Below are positions 35,968 through 44,751 of a stretch of DNA of 64,000 bases, in pieces; within the stretch, counting starts at the first letter, position 1, and each line of letters begins with the position of its first letter. The stretch lies in NCBI RefSeq assembly GCF_001692445.1, contig NZ_MAQA01000009.1, positions 1 to 64,000 on the forward strand. The letters are read 5' to 3'. The position numbers and the translations under genes were made by a program. Source of the stretch: Oerskovia enterophila (lineage in GTDB: Bacteria > Actinomycetota > Actinomycetes > Actinomycetales > Cellulomonadaceae). The notes under the pieces were generated by a model that saw only the letters and a program-made list of their open reading frames with translations, had not been told where the DNA came from and did no database searches.

Positions 35968-36998
35968 CACCGTGCCGCCCCCTCGAACGCCGGGCTGCCG
36001 GACTCGTCGTACGCCCCGCGCCCCAGGACGCGGTCCACGCCGTCGAGCAGGCGGTCGAGGTCGGGGACCTGGTGCTGCTCGAGCTTGGCGGGCGGGTACG
36101 GGACGTCGTGCCCCGTGACGCGGAAGGGCGCGGCCTCGAGATGCTCGAAGCAGCGCTCGGTCGCCGCCGCGGCGATCTCGGCGCCCAGGCCCGCCTGGTG
36201 CGGCGCCTCGTGCGCGACGACCAGGTGGCCCGTCTTGCGGACCGACGCCGCCACGGTCGCGTGGTCGATGGGCGAGAGCGAGCGCAGGTCCACGACCTCG
36301 ACCGACACACCCTCGTCGGCGGCGGCGACGGCCGCGTCCCGGGCCGTCGTCACGAGCGACCCGAACGTCACCAGCGTGACGTCGGTGCCGGGCACGACGA
36401 CGCGCGCCGCGTCCATGGGCGGCGCCGAGCGGAGGTCGGCCGCCTCGTTGACCTCGCCCTTGAGGTGGTAGCGACGCTTGGGCTCGAAGAACACGACCGG
36501 GTCGTCGCACGCGATGGCCTGCTGGAGCACGGTGTAGGCATCCTGCGGGTCGGAGACGGTCACGACACGCAGTCCCGCGGTGTGCGCGAAGTACGCCTCG
36601 GGCGACTCCGAGTGGTGCTCGGCCGCGCCGAGCCCCCCGCCCACGGGGATGCGGATCGTGATCGGCAGGCGCACCGCACCGCCCGTGCGGGCGTGCATCT
36701 TGGCGAGCTGGGACACGATCTGGTCGAACGCGACGTACACGAACCCGTCGAACTGGATCTCGCACACGGGCCGGTAGCCGCGGTACGCGAGCCCCACGGC
36801 CGTGCCCAGGATGCCCGACTCGGCGAGGGGCGTGTCGAGCACGCGGCGCGGCCCGAACTCCTTCTGCAGCCCGTCGGTCACGCGGTACACGCCGCCGAGC
36901 CGGCCCACGTCCTCGCCCATGACGACGACCTTGTCGTCGTTCGCGAGCGACCGGCGCAGCCCCGCGTTGAGGGCCTTGGCGAGCGTCAGGGTGGTCAT
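35967..36998 (-). CDS. bkdB: branched-chain keto acid dehydrogenase E1 beta
   Basis: Half of the thiamine-diphosphate decarboxylase. It has 343 residues: pyrimidine-binding part with VMGEDVGRLGGVYRVTDGLQ, then RVLDTPLAESGILGTAVGLA (catalytic Glu for thiamine), PVGGGLGAAEHHSESPEA, and the C-terminal transketolase fold (VEVVDLRSLSPIDHATVAASV). The HHSES segment is typical of keto acid rather than pyruvate enzymes. The ATG overlaps the E1-alpha stop by four bases. Together with E1-alpha and E2 it forms the complex. An E3 is not encoded here and is probably shared. Confidence 0.95.
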   Translation of the reverse strand: MTTLTLAKALNAGLRRSLANDDKVVVMGEDVGRLGGVYRVTDGLQKEFGPRRVLDTPLAESGILGTAVGLAYRGYRPVCEIQFDGFVYVAFDQIVSQLAKMHARTGGAVRLPITIRIPVGGGLGAAEHHSESPEAYFAHTAGLRVVTVSDPQDAYTVLQQAIACDDPVVFFEPKRRYHLKGEVNEAADLRSAPPMDAARVVVPGTDVTLVTFGSLVTTARDAAVAAADEGVSVEVVDLRSLSPIDHATVAASVRKTGHLVVAHEAPHQAGLGAEIAAAATERCFEHLEAAPFRVTGHDVPYPPAKLEQHQVPDLDRLLDGVDRVLGRGAYDESGSPAFEGAAR

Positions 36999-38197
36999 CG
37001 GGCGCCTCCGGTCGGTGCGTCGGTGCCGGTCGCAGGGTCGGTGGTGCCGGCGGCGGGGTCGGCGAGCCCCTCGCCGTCCGCACCGTCGGCGAACCCTTCG
37101 AGGTACTGCGCGTACGCGGCGCGCTCGGCCGCGAGCGCCGCGTGCGGCTCGGCGTAGACATGGTCGAAGATCGTGAGCGCGGGCGGGTCCTCGAGCGCGA
37201 TGCACCCGGCCCGCAGCTCGGCCGCGGCCCGGTCGGCGACGCCCTGGACGCGGGCCTCCTCGTCGGCGGTCAGCATGCCAAGCCCCGTGAGGTAGGTCCG
37301 GTAGCGGGAGATCGGGTCGCGGCCGGTCCAGGTCTCGAGCTCCGCGGGGTCGCGGTAGCGCGTGGGGTCGTCGGCCGTGGTGTGCGGCCCCATGCGGTAG
37401 GTCACGGCCTCGACGAACGTGGCGCCGCCGCCGGTGCGGGCCCGGTCGAGGGCCTCGTGCGTCACGGCGAGGACCGCGAGGACGTCGTTGCCGTCGACGC
37501 GCACGCCCGGGAGCCCGAACCCCGCGGCGCGGTCGACGAGCGGCACGGTCGACTGGAGCGTCACGGGCTCCGAGATCGCCCACTGGTTGTTCTGGCAGAA
37601 GAACACCACGGGGGCGCCGTAGGTCGCGGCGAAGACGAACGCCTCGTTGACGTCGCCCTGGCTCATGGCGCCGTCGCCCAGGTAGGCGACCGCGACGGCG
37701 TCGGCACCGTCGTTCTGGATGCCCATGGCGTAGCCCGTCGCATGCAGGGTCTGGGCGCCGATGATGACCTGAGGCGTCGCCATGTTGACCGCGTACGGGT
37801 CCCAGCCCGACGCCGTCACGCCGCGCCACACCCGCACGAGCTCGACGAGCGCGACGCCCCGCGTGTACGCCACGGCGTGCTCGCGATAGCTCGAGAACAC
37901 GAAGTCGTCGGCGCGCAGCGCCCGGCCCGACCCGATCTGCGCGGCCTCCTGGCCCAGCAGCGGGGGCCACAGCGCGAGCTCGCCCTGGCGTTGGAGGGCC
38001 GTGGCCTCGGCATCGAGGCGCCGCACCACGATCATGTCCTCGTAGAGGCGCAGCGCGAGCGCGGGGTCCGCGTCGAGCCCTTCGAGCCATCGGTCGTACT
38101 GCGTCGATCCGTGCCGTGCACCGGTCTCGTCGAGCAGCTGGACGGCGTCCAGCCCCGTTCCCCGCACTACCCGGCTGTCCACCTGGCTGGGCGTCAT
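36995..38197 (-). CDS. bkdA: branched-chain keto acid dehydrogenase E1 alpha
   Basis: Binds thiamine diphosphate; the motif runs from GDGAMSQGDVNEAF to VFFCQNNQWAIS. The phosphorylation-loop-like RMGPHTTADDPTRYRD is present. It has 400 residues: a 30-residue leader and a Gly/Asp/Thr-rich tail of about 25 residues beyond the usual length. It is the first gene of the operon. The ATG is preceded by GAGGTGA. Substrates are the oxo-acids from Leu, Ile and Val, and the downstream genes favour leucine. It is divergent from an Lrp/AsnC regulator 159 bases away. Confidence 0.95.
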   Translation of the reverse strand: MTPSQVDSRVVRGTGLDAVQLLDETGARHGSTQYDRWLEGLDADPALALRLYEDMIVVRRLDAEATALQRQGELALWPPLLGQEAAQIGSGRALRADDFVFSSYREHAVAYTRGVALVELVRVWRGVTASGWDPYAVNMATPQVIIGAQTLHATGYAMGIQNDGADAVAVAYLGDGAMSQGDVNEAFVFAATYGAPVVFFCQNNQWAISEPVTLQSTVPLVDRAAGFGLPGVRVDGNDVLAVLAVTHEALDRARTGGGATFVEAVTYRMGPHTTADDPTRYRDPAELETWTGRDPISRYRTYLTGLGMLTADEEARVQGVADRAAAELRAGCIALEDPPALTIFDHVYAEPHAALAAERAAYAQYLEGFADGADGEGLADPAAGTTDPATGTDAPTGGAR

Positions 38198-38320
38198 CGC
38201 GTCACCTCGCGTCTGCTCCCGTGCTCACCGTCGAGCACCCCGGCGCTCCTCGTCGAGCACCGGATACCGCGAACGTAACCCCACCCCGCACATGGCTCCA
38301 GTCATCACGGAAAGGCTGGG

Positions 38321-38357
38321 CAGTGTGCTGCGCGTCACAGGGATAGGCTGAACACTG
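38321..38357 (+). promoter_or_regulatory. promoter of the Lrp-type gene with an inverted repeat
   Basis: TAGGCT (38344-38349) is seven bases before the GTG start, a leaderless geometry. CAGTGT (38321-38326) and ACACTG (38352-38357) are inverted and flank it. GCTGCGC and GCGCAGC form a second inverted pair. The regulator probably binds here to control itself and the divergent bkd operon. Confidence 0.5.
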
Positions 38358-38830
38358 TGCGCAGCTACGATGCCGTCGACCTCGATCTCCTCGTCGCGCT
38401 CGCGAAGGACCCACGCGGCACGATCGTCGCGCTCGCCGAGCGCCTGCGGCTCTCGCGGAACACGGTGCACGCACGCATGGCCCACCTCGAGGAGGCCGGT
38501 GCGTTCCTCGACTTCGACCGGCGCATCGACCCGGAGTTCCTGGGGCACCCGCTGACGGCGTTCATCGAGGTCGAGGTCAAGCAGAAGGAGCTGAGCCGCA
38601 TCGTGGCGACGCTCGCGGAGATCCCCGAGGTCCTCCAGGCCCACGGCCGCTCGGGCACGTCGGACCTGCGGGTACTGGTCGCGTGCCGCACCACGGACCA
38701 CCTGTTCCGCATCGACGCCGCGATCCTCGCGATCGACGGTGTCGAGCGCACCGAGACCTCGCTCTCGATGGGCGAGCTCATCCCCTACCGGGTGCGGCCG
38801 CTGATCGAGCGGGCGCGCAAGACCCTCTGA
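38357..38830 (+). CDS. Lrp/AsnC family transcriptional regulator
   Basis: Feast/famine regulator of 157 residues. The N-terminal helix-turn-helix is TIVALAERLRLSRNTVHARMAHLEEAG; the C-terminal RAM domain runs from about residue 70 (LTAFIEVEVKQKELSRIVATL) to the end. Divergent placement next to bkdA matches BkdR-type control, in which a branched-chain amino acid or keto acid switches on the catabolic operon. That role is inferred from position. Start GTG 38357 is supported by the -10 element and lacks a Shine-Dalgarno. Confidence 0.9.
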   Translation: MRSYDAVDLDLLVALAKDPRGTIVALAERLRLSRNTVHARMAHLEEAGAFLDFDRRIDPEFLGHPLTAFIEVEVKQKELSRIVATLAEIPEVLQAHGRSGTSDLRVLVACRTTDHLFRIDAAILAIDGVERTETSLSMGELIPYRVRPLIERARKTL

Positions 38831-38861
38831 CGAGGGCGGGGGCTCACCCAGCGGCAGAGAG

Positions 38862-38921
38862 GTCGACGGCGGAGTAGTCGACGGCGGAGTAGTCGACGGC
38901 GGAGTGGTCGGCGGCGGGGGC
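38862..38921. repeat. 15-base minisatellite
   Basis: Three near-identical units of GTCGACGGCGGAGTA (38862, 38877, 38892, the last ending G) and a degraded fourth (38907-38921). It lies in the 258-base gap between the Lrp gene and the large membrane protein gene. No gene is seen in that gap. Confidence 0.85.
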
Positions 38922-39088
38922 TGGCAGCGGGGGCCTCAGCGAGCGGCGGAGTCCTTGACGAGCAGGTTCGGCTGGGCGGGAACAGCGTTCGCTGAGCAGG
39001 AGACGCTCCTGGTCAGCCGAACAGCCCCGACACAAGCCCCCGGACCCGGCGTGGGCCGGGCCAGCGGGGGCAACCCGTTCCCTCGTCC

Positions 39089-42000
39089 TCACCGCAGGTC
39101 GCGCAGGTACGCCGCAGCGCCGTCGAACGCGGCCATGCGCCGCTCGTAGTAGACCGCGAGGATCAGCAGCAGCCCGCCCGCGGCGGTCAGCGTGAGCATC
39201 CACGGCCCGGCCGAGATGGCCGTCCCGAGCTGGCTCACGAACACCACGAGGATCTCGACCGGGAGCACCACGACGCCCAGGACGAACGGTGCCGCGAGGT
39301 GCAGGCGCGTCCCGACCAGCACGGCCGCGAGCGCGAGCCCGACCACGAGCACGGCCCGCCAGGTCCGGGCGTCGGTGTAGGTCGCGAGGACCGAGGGGCC
39401 CAGCGTCGCGGCGATCCCGACCGCGAGCGTGCGCCACGAGCCCACGAACCCGACGGGCCAGTCCGCGAGCCGCGCCACCGGCGCTCGTCCCGGCGCAGGC
39501 GCAGGACCCGACGACGCCACGAACGCCAGGTACCCCGCGACCAGCAGGCCCGCCCCGAGGGGCAGGGAGAAGACCTCGACACGCAGCTCGCGCGGGGACC
39601 AGGCGCCGATCGCGGTGACGAGCGCGAGCCCCCACACGAACCACGCCGGGGGCCAGCGCAGGTCCTCGGGCGCCGTCGCGCGCAGCGCCTGGCGCACGGT
39701 GTGCACGACGAGCACCAGGAGCGCGACCTCGAGGGACCAGGTCAGGACGATCGCGGTCCAGCTCTCGCCGACGGCGGCCACGGGCCCGACGACGGCGAGC
39801 ACCATCGCGGGCGCGACCCACCACCGCCGGGCCGCGGGGGCGAGCGGGAGGTGGGCGACGTCGTCGGGCCCGGCGCCCGTCGCCCCTGGCCCCGTGGACG
39901 CCGCCGACACCAACCGGTGCCCCGCGAGCGCCGCGAGCGCGGCCCCGGCCGCGGACCAGGCGAGCGCCCCGAGGTAGGTCGCCGTCGGGTCGTCCCCGAC
40001 GGCACCCGAGGCCGCGACGAACCGCAGCGCGGCGGCCAGGCCGCCGACCGACGCGAGCACCGCCGCGAGCGACAGGTACGTCGCGGCATCCCTCGCCCAC
40101 GAGGTGCTGACGCGGGTGCCGCGGGCCGCGAGCCGGCGGGCGACCTCACCACCGACGACGAGCACGAGCCCCAGGGCGAGGAGCACGGGGTTGCGCCACG
40201 GACCGGCGTCGGGCAGGAGGATCGAGACGAGCAGCGACGGCACCACGAGCAGTGCGAGGCCCCCCGCGACCAGGCGTCGTCCACCCGGTCCGCGGCGCGC
40301 GAGGATCCCGCCGACCACGACCGCCGCGAGCGCGGGCGGCGCGGTGTACGCCTCGACGAGACCGACCCCGAGCAGACTCAGCAAGGACCACAACGCCCCG
40401 ACCCACAGCGCGGCCGCGAGCCACCACGTCCAGCGGCGGGCGGGTCGACCCGCGACGACCGCGGCGCCGGTCCCCAGGACCAGGAGCACGATCATCGCGG
40501 TCTCGGGCCCCGCCGAGACGCGCACCAGCGAGAGCAGGACCGCGACCGCGGCCGTGACGAGCGTGCTGACCTCGACCGCCCGGCCGACCGGCTCGGTGTG
40601 CGCGTCCGGGAGCCCGCGCGCGCCGAGGAACGCGAGGGCCTGCGGGACGGCCACGGCCGCGCCGGCCGTGAGGATCGCGACGAGCGGGAGCACGACGGGC
40701 GACCCGCTGCCCGGGACGAGCTCCGCGCCCAGGCACACGAGCACGACCGAGGCCGTCGGGAGCAGGAGCCCGGCCGCCGCGACCCGCACAGCGCGCGTCA
40801 TCCCGGGGCGTCGTGTCAGGACCAGGACGGCCTCGAGCGCGAGCATGGTCGCGGCGGCCGCGGCCGACCAGTAGCTGCGCTCCTCGAGGACCGAGGCCAC
40901 GCCCAGGACGAACGGCACCGACGTCGTGACCAGGACGGCCCACCACGAGGGACGGTCGACGGCCCGCAGGCGCGTCACGACGATCGCCACGACCGAGGCC
41001 GTGACCGACACGACCGCGAGCGCCTCGACCCCCGCGAGGCCCGCCCACCCGAGCGTCATGCCCAGGACCAGGAGCGCGTACCCGTAGCCGAGGCCCACGA
41101 GGTACGGGCGGACCCCCGCGGGCACGACCCGTCGGGCGAGCAGCAGGAGCCCCAGCACGACGGCGCCGCCCAGGACCGCAGTCGGGCGCGCGGCCCAGGA
41201 CACGACGGCCGCCATGCCCGTCAGGGCGAACGTGCCCGTGAGGGCAGCTGCGGACCACGGGGCCCGGCGCGCCGCAGCCGACCGGTCGGCGAGCACGAGG
41301 AGCGCGAGGGCCAGGGCCGCGAGCAGCCCGAACGACGTGAGCGCAGCCCACGCCGGGTGCAGCGCGATCCCGGTGAGCAGGAAGAGCACGACCCACGGCA
41401 GGCCGGCGCGGGCACCCGAGCCGAGCCACGTCCCGAGGCGGAGCACGCTCAGGCCGAGGAGCGCCAGGGCGAGCGCACCGACCCCGACGAGCGCGGCCGT
41501 CGTCGTCGCGTCGTCGAACACGCCGTCCTGGGCGAGCGGGACGTCCGTGAGCGACCACTGCGGACCTGCCGCCCGGACCGATGTCAGCGCGACCAGCACG
41601 CGCGCGGCCAGGTACCCGACCGCCGGGAGGGTCGCCGTCGCGAAGACCACGAGCGCGCCCGTCACGAGCGCCTCCCGGGAGCGTGCCGTGGCCCGCGCGG
41701 CCGTCGCGGCCGCGACCAGGACGGCGCCGGCCGCGAGCCCGGCGACGGGGGCCAGGCCGATCGACCACGGCCAGTGCCCGACGCCGAGGAGCACCGCCGC
41801 GAGGACCGCCACCGCGCCCGTGACCCACCACCAGAGCCGCTGCCCCGTGCACCGGGCCAGGATCGCGGCCGTCGCCGCACCCCCGACCATGACCAGGGCC
41901 GCGCCGCTCCACCCGGGGAGCCACGAGACCGGCGGGACGGCCATGCCGACGAGGAGCGCGGTCGGGTACACGAGGTAGCGCGCGACCTGGAGCACGGTCG

Positions 42001-42892
42001 TCTCCGCGACCAGACGGGATCCGAGCCTGGTACCCGAGACGCGCGCGACCGGCAGCTCCAGGAGGGTCACGAGGCAGGCCGCGAGCATGCCGACCGCGTA
42101 CACCCCGGACTCCGTCCCGAGGTCCCCGGACGCGCCCCCGGCGACCGCGCCCGCGAGGACCACGGGAACCACCGGGGCGAGGATCAGCCCGGCGGCGCTC
42201 CAGGTCCGCATGCGCACCAGGTGCCCGGCCACCAGCAGACCCGCCGAGACGAGGAGCAGCAGCATGCCGCGCGCGAGCGCCGGGTCCGTGCCACCGAGCA
42301 GCCCGGCGCTCAGGAACAGCTCGACGTCGACGAGCAGCAGGACGACGCCGAGCGCACCGATCGACTCGGCCGAGGCGCCCATGCCCCGCAGGCGCAGGAA
42401 CACGGCGGCCCCGAGCGCGAGGAGGGTCACGACGCCCGTGACGAGCGCCCGGACCGCGAGGTCGTCCGCGAGCGTGAAGAAGACGAACACGATCGTCGCG
42501 ACCGCGAGCAGCCCGGCCCCCGCGCTCGCGAGGATGGGCTGGAGGCCGACGCTCGACCGGGTCGGTGCCGGTGCCGGTGCCGGTGCCGCGGGAGCGGTGT
42601 ACACCGGTCGGCGCGCTGCGCCCGCCACGGGCACGGGGGGCTGGGGGCGGGCCGGGGCCCCCTGGGCGCGGAGCCGCTCGTCCGCGGACCGCAGGGCGCG
42701 CAGACCGGCGGCTCGCCGGTCGAGCGCGGCGGCCGCGTCGCGCGACGCGCGCAGCACCTCGACCGCCCACGGCCCCGACAGGGCGAGGCCGCACGCCTCG
42801 CAGCGGGTCGACGTGAGGACGGTCCCGCACCCGGGGCACGCGTGCTGGTCGCGCAGCCGCTCCGTCGCGACCTCGACCCACTGTTCGCTCAT
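39089..42892 (-). CDS. giant polytopic membrane protein with N-terminal zinc ribbon
   Basis: A 1267-residue protein of unknown function. Residues 15-40 form a zinc ribbon, CPGCGTVLTSTRCEACG (two CxxC knuckles). A basic/Ala-rich helix and a Pro/Ala hinge (APAPAPAP) follow, then about 1100 residues that are almost entirely hydrophobic helices (roughly 30-36 segments). It resembles the large DUF-type membrane proteins of actinobacteria, which have no known role. The start is uncertain; ATG 42892 puts the ribbon at residues 19-35, and an upstream ATG near 42925 is in frame. It follows the zinc-regulated yibE/F gene by 62 bases. Confidence 0.8.
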   Translation of the reverse strand: MSEQWVEVATERLRDQHACPGCGTVLTSTRCEACGLALSGPWAVEVLRASRDAAAALDRRAAGLRALRSADERLRAQGAPARPQPPVPVAGAARRPVYTAPAAPAPAPAPTRSSVGLQPILASAGAGLLAVATIVFVFFTLADDLAVRALVTGVVTLLALGAAVFLRLRGMGASAESIGALGVVLLLVDVELFLSAGLLGGTDPALARGMLLLLVSAGLLVAGHLVRMRTWSAAGLILAPVVPVVLAGAVAGGASGDLGTESGVYAVGMLAACLVTLLELPVARVSGTRLGSRLVAETTVLQVARYLVYPTALLVGMAVPPVSWLPGWSGAALVMVGGAATAAILARCTGQRLWWWVTGAVAVLAAVLLGVGHWPWSIGLAPVAGLAAGAVLVAAATAARATARSREALVTGALVVFATATLPAVGYLAARVLVALTSVRAAGPQWSLTDVPLAQDGVFDDATTTAALVGVGALALALLGLSVLRLGTWLGSGARAGLPWVVLFLLTGIALHPAWAALTSFGLLAALALALLVLADRSAAARRAPWSAAALTGTFALTGMAAVVSWAARPTAVLGGAVVLGLLLLARRVVPAGVRPYLVGLGYGYALLVLGMTLGWAGLAGVEALAVVSVTASVVAIVVTRLRAVDRPSWWAVLVTTSVPFVLGVASVLEERSYWSAAAAATMLALEAVLVLTRRPGMTRAVRVAAAGLLLPTASVVLVCLGAELVPGSGSPVVLPLVAILTAGAAVAVPQALAFLGARGLPDAHTEPVGRAVEVSTLVTAAVAVLLSLVRVSAGPETAMIVLLVLGTGAAVVAGRPARRWTWWLAAALWVGALWSLLSLLGVGLVEAYTAPPALAAVVVGGILARRGPGGRRLVAGGLALLVVPSLLVSILLPDAGPWRNPVLLALGLVLVVGGEVARRLAARGTRVSTSWARDAATYLSLAAVLASVGGLAAALRFVAASGAVGDDPTATYLGALAWSAAGAALAALAGHRLVSAASTGPGATGAGPDDVAHLPLAPAARRWWVAPAMVLAVVGPVAAVGESWTAIVLTWSLEVALLVLVVHTVRQALRATAPEDLRWPPAWFVWGLALVTAIGAWSPRELRVEVFSLPLGAGLLVAGYLAFVASSGPAPAPGRAPVARLADWPVGFVGSWRTLAVGIAATLGPSVLATYTDARTWRAVLVVGLALAAVLVGTRLHLAAPFVLGVVVLPVEILVVFVSQLGTAISAGPWMLTLTAAGGLLLILAVYYERRMAAFDGAAAYLRDLR

Positions 42893-42954
42893 GCGCACAT
42901 CATGGCGAACTCCCAGGTCAGGCATCGGCCCGTCCCGTGGGGTGTCGGTGTCGA

Positions 42955-44262
42955 TCAGGTGAAGGGGGTGCTCCGGGCCAGGTCGTCGTCGCGGTCCGGG
43001 TCCACCGTCCCGCCCGCGGCGCCCGCACGAACCACGGTGTCCGCGGCATCGACGGTGCCCAGCACGCCCGTCGGCACCGTCACGGCCGCGATCGCGGTCG
43101 TGAGCGGGATCGCGAGCACGAGCCCGATCGACCCGACGAGCGTCCGGACGACCTCCTCGGCGATCTCCCCCGAGGTCAGGCTCACGCCGAGCGCCTGGTC
43201 GGACAGCCAGACCGCCATGAGCAGCGGCAGGGCCGCCCCCACGTACGCGAACGCGATGGTGTAGACGGTCGAGGCGATGTGGTCGCGGCCGATCCGCATG
43301 GCCCGGGAGAAGAGCTCGCGCCGTGAGGCGCCCGGCGCGAGCGCGCGCAGCTCCCACACGGTCGACGCCTGGGTGATCGTGACGTCGTTGAGCACGCCCA
43401 TCCCCGCGAGGACGATCCCGCAGATCGCGATGCCCTGGAGGTCGATCGCGGGGGCGTAGGACGGGAGCCAGAGCGCCTCCTCGGACGTGAGCCCGGTGAT
43501 GTGCGAGGTCCGGGCGCCCCACGCGGCCAGGACGGCCGTCAGCGCCAGACCGACGAGCGTGCCGACCATGGCGGTCGACGTCCGGGCCGTGAACCCGTGG
43601 GCCACGTAGAGCACCACGAACATCACGGCCGACGACGTCACGAGGGCCACGTAGAGGGAGCTCTGGCCCGAGAGCAGCGCGGGCAGCGTGAACTGCCCGA
43701 TCACGACGAGCGCGACGGCGAGCCCCGCGAGCGCCGCGAGCCCGCGCAACCGGGCGACCGCGAGCACGAGGACCGCGTAGGCGATTGCGAGCAGGGCGAT
43801 CGGGATGCCGCGCTCGAAGTCCAGGAAGACGTAGGGGGTCCCCCCGTCGCCCGCGGCCTGCTCGATGTGGAGGAGGCGGAGCCTGTCGCCGACCTCGAAG
43901 CCGTGGTGGACGTACTCGGGTGGTGCGACCACCTCGACCTCGGTGCCGTCGTCGAGACGTACGGGGACCAGACCGGTCTCGACCTCAGCCTCTCCGGTCA
44001 CCTCGCCGAACACCACGAACGCGCCCTGGGCGGTCACCGGGATCTGGTCCGGCACGTCGGCACCGCGGGGCCAGAGCGCGACGAGCCCGACGATCGTCAG
44101 CACCAGCGCGGGGACCAGGATCGCCGCGAGCACGAGCCGGACCCGTCTGCTCGCAGGGGGCGTCGGGCCGTCGCCGTGCGCGTGCGCGTGGGCGGGCCCG
44201 CCACGGTCAGGACTGCTCCGTGCTCGCCGTGCTCGCCTCGTCGGGTGCTGCGGGACGCTCAT
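42955..44262 (-). CDS. YibE/F family membrane protein
   Basis: A 435-residue protein. Cytoplasmic N-terminus with HAHAHGDG, one helix, an extracytoplasmic domain (60-150, with FGEVTGEAEVETGLVPVRLDDG), then about seven helices of the YibE/F domain, including LLALVVLG-like segments and GMGVLNDVTITQASTVWEL, the family's best-conserved loop. The substrate is unknown for the family. The His cluster and a Zur-box-like site in front of the gene point to zinc, which is inference. ATG 44262 follows AAGGG. Confidence 0.88.
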   Translation of the reverse strand: MSVPQHPTRRARRARSSPDRGGPAHAHAHGDGPTPPASRRVRLVLAAILVPALVLTIVGLVALWPRGADVPDQIPVTAQGAFVVFGEVTGEAEVETGLVPVRLDDGTEVEVVAPPEYVHHGFEVGDRLRLLHIEQAAGDGGTPYVFLDFERGIPIALLAIAYAVLVLAVARLRGLAALAGLAVALVVIGQFTLPALLSGQSSLYVALVTSSAVMFVVLYVAHGFTARTSTAMVGTLVGLALTAVLAAWGARTSHITGLTSEEALWLPSYAPAIDLQGIAICGIVLAGMGVLNDVTITQASTVWELRALAPGASRRELFSRAMRIGRDHIASTVYTIAFAYVGAALPLLMAVWLSDQALGVSLTSGEIAEEVVRTLVGSIGLVLAIPLTTAIAAVTVPTGVLGTVDAADTVVRAGAAGGTVDPDRDDDLARSTPFT

Positions 44263-44316
44263 GGTGCCCTTCGGTCGGGGTCGGGCGCACGCCCTGGACC
44301 CGCCCACCTTAGAGAA

Positions 44317-44331
44317 TGAGAACAGTTATCG
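44317..44331 (-). promoter_or_regulatory. Zur-box-like site upstream of yibE/F
   Basis: TGAGAACAGTTATCG matches one half exactly and the other partly to the TGAGAAC...TTCTC boxes at 46259 and 46297. It lies about 55 bases before the yibE/F start. It suggests zinc-dependent repression of yibE/F. Confidence 0.6.
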
Positions 44332-44370
44332 CTAGCGCTCCACGCCCGACCGCCACGCACCCAGGGCACG

Positions 44371-44415
44371 ACACAGGCCCGGGTGCCCGACGTCGTCGGG
44401 CACCCGGGCCTGTGT
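44371..44415. terminator. perfect hairpin terminator downstream of hup
   Basis: Arms of 21 bases (44371-44391 and 44395-44415) with a 3-base loop and no mismatch. It lies after the hup stop and before the yibE/F promoter. Confidence 0.85.
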
Positions 44416-44469
44416 CAGTGGTGCGGGGCGCGGCCCCGCGGTGCGGCACGCCTCAGCGTGCCGCGAGGA

Positions 44470-44751
44470 TCACTTGGTGACGGCCTTCTTCAGGAGGCTG
44501 CCGGCGCTGATCTTGACACCGAAGCCGGCGGGGATCTGGATCTCCTCGCCGGTGCGGGGGTTGCGGCCCGTGCGAGCGGCACGCTCGACGCGCTCGACCG
44601 AGAGCAGGCCGGTGACCTTGACGGCCTCGCCGTTGCCGAGCGACTCGACGAGGACTTCCTGGAACGCGTTGAGGGCGTTCTCGGCCTGAGCCTTGGTCAG
44701 GTCGGACTTTGCGGCGATGGCCGAGACGAGCTCAGACTTGTTGAGCGACAT
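44470..44751 (-). CDS. hup: HU family DNA-binding protein
   Basis: Nucleoid protein that bends DNA without strict sequence preference. It has 93 residues and only the HU fold: N-terminal MSLNKSELVSAIAAKSDLTK, then the DNA-binding arm with RTGRNPRTGEEIQIP, ending SAGSLLKKAVTK. It lacks the Lys/Ala-rich C-terminal tail of mycobacterial or streptomycete HupB/HupS. AAGGGA precedes the ATG. A perfect hairpin terminates it and no gene follows closely in the same direction before yibE/F, so it is a single-gene unit. Confidence 0.95.
   Translation of the reverse strand: MSLNKSELVSAIAAKSDLTKAQAENALNAFQEVLVESLGNGEAVKVTGLLSVERVERAARTGRNPRTGEEIQIPAGFGVKISAGSLLKKAVTK

Noticed and set aside
38862-38921. 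CRISPR-like array
   Set aside because: Units are adjacent without spacers; it is a simple minisatellite.
39299-43264. Long plus-strand open frame antisense to the giant membrane protein
   Set aside because: Composition is Arg/Glu/Asp-rich as expected for the antisense of Ala/Leu/Val helices; no motif or start signal.
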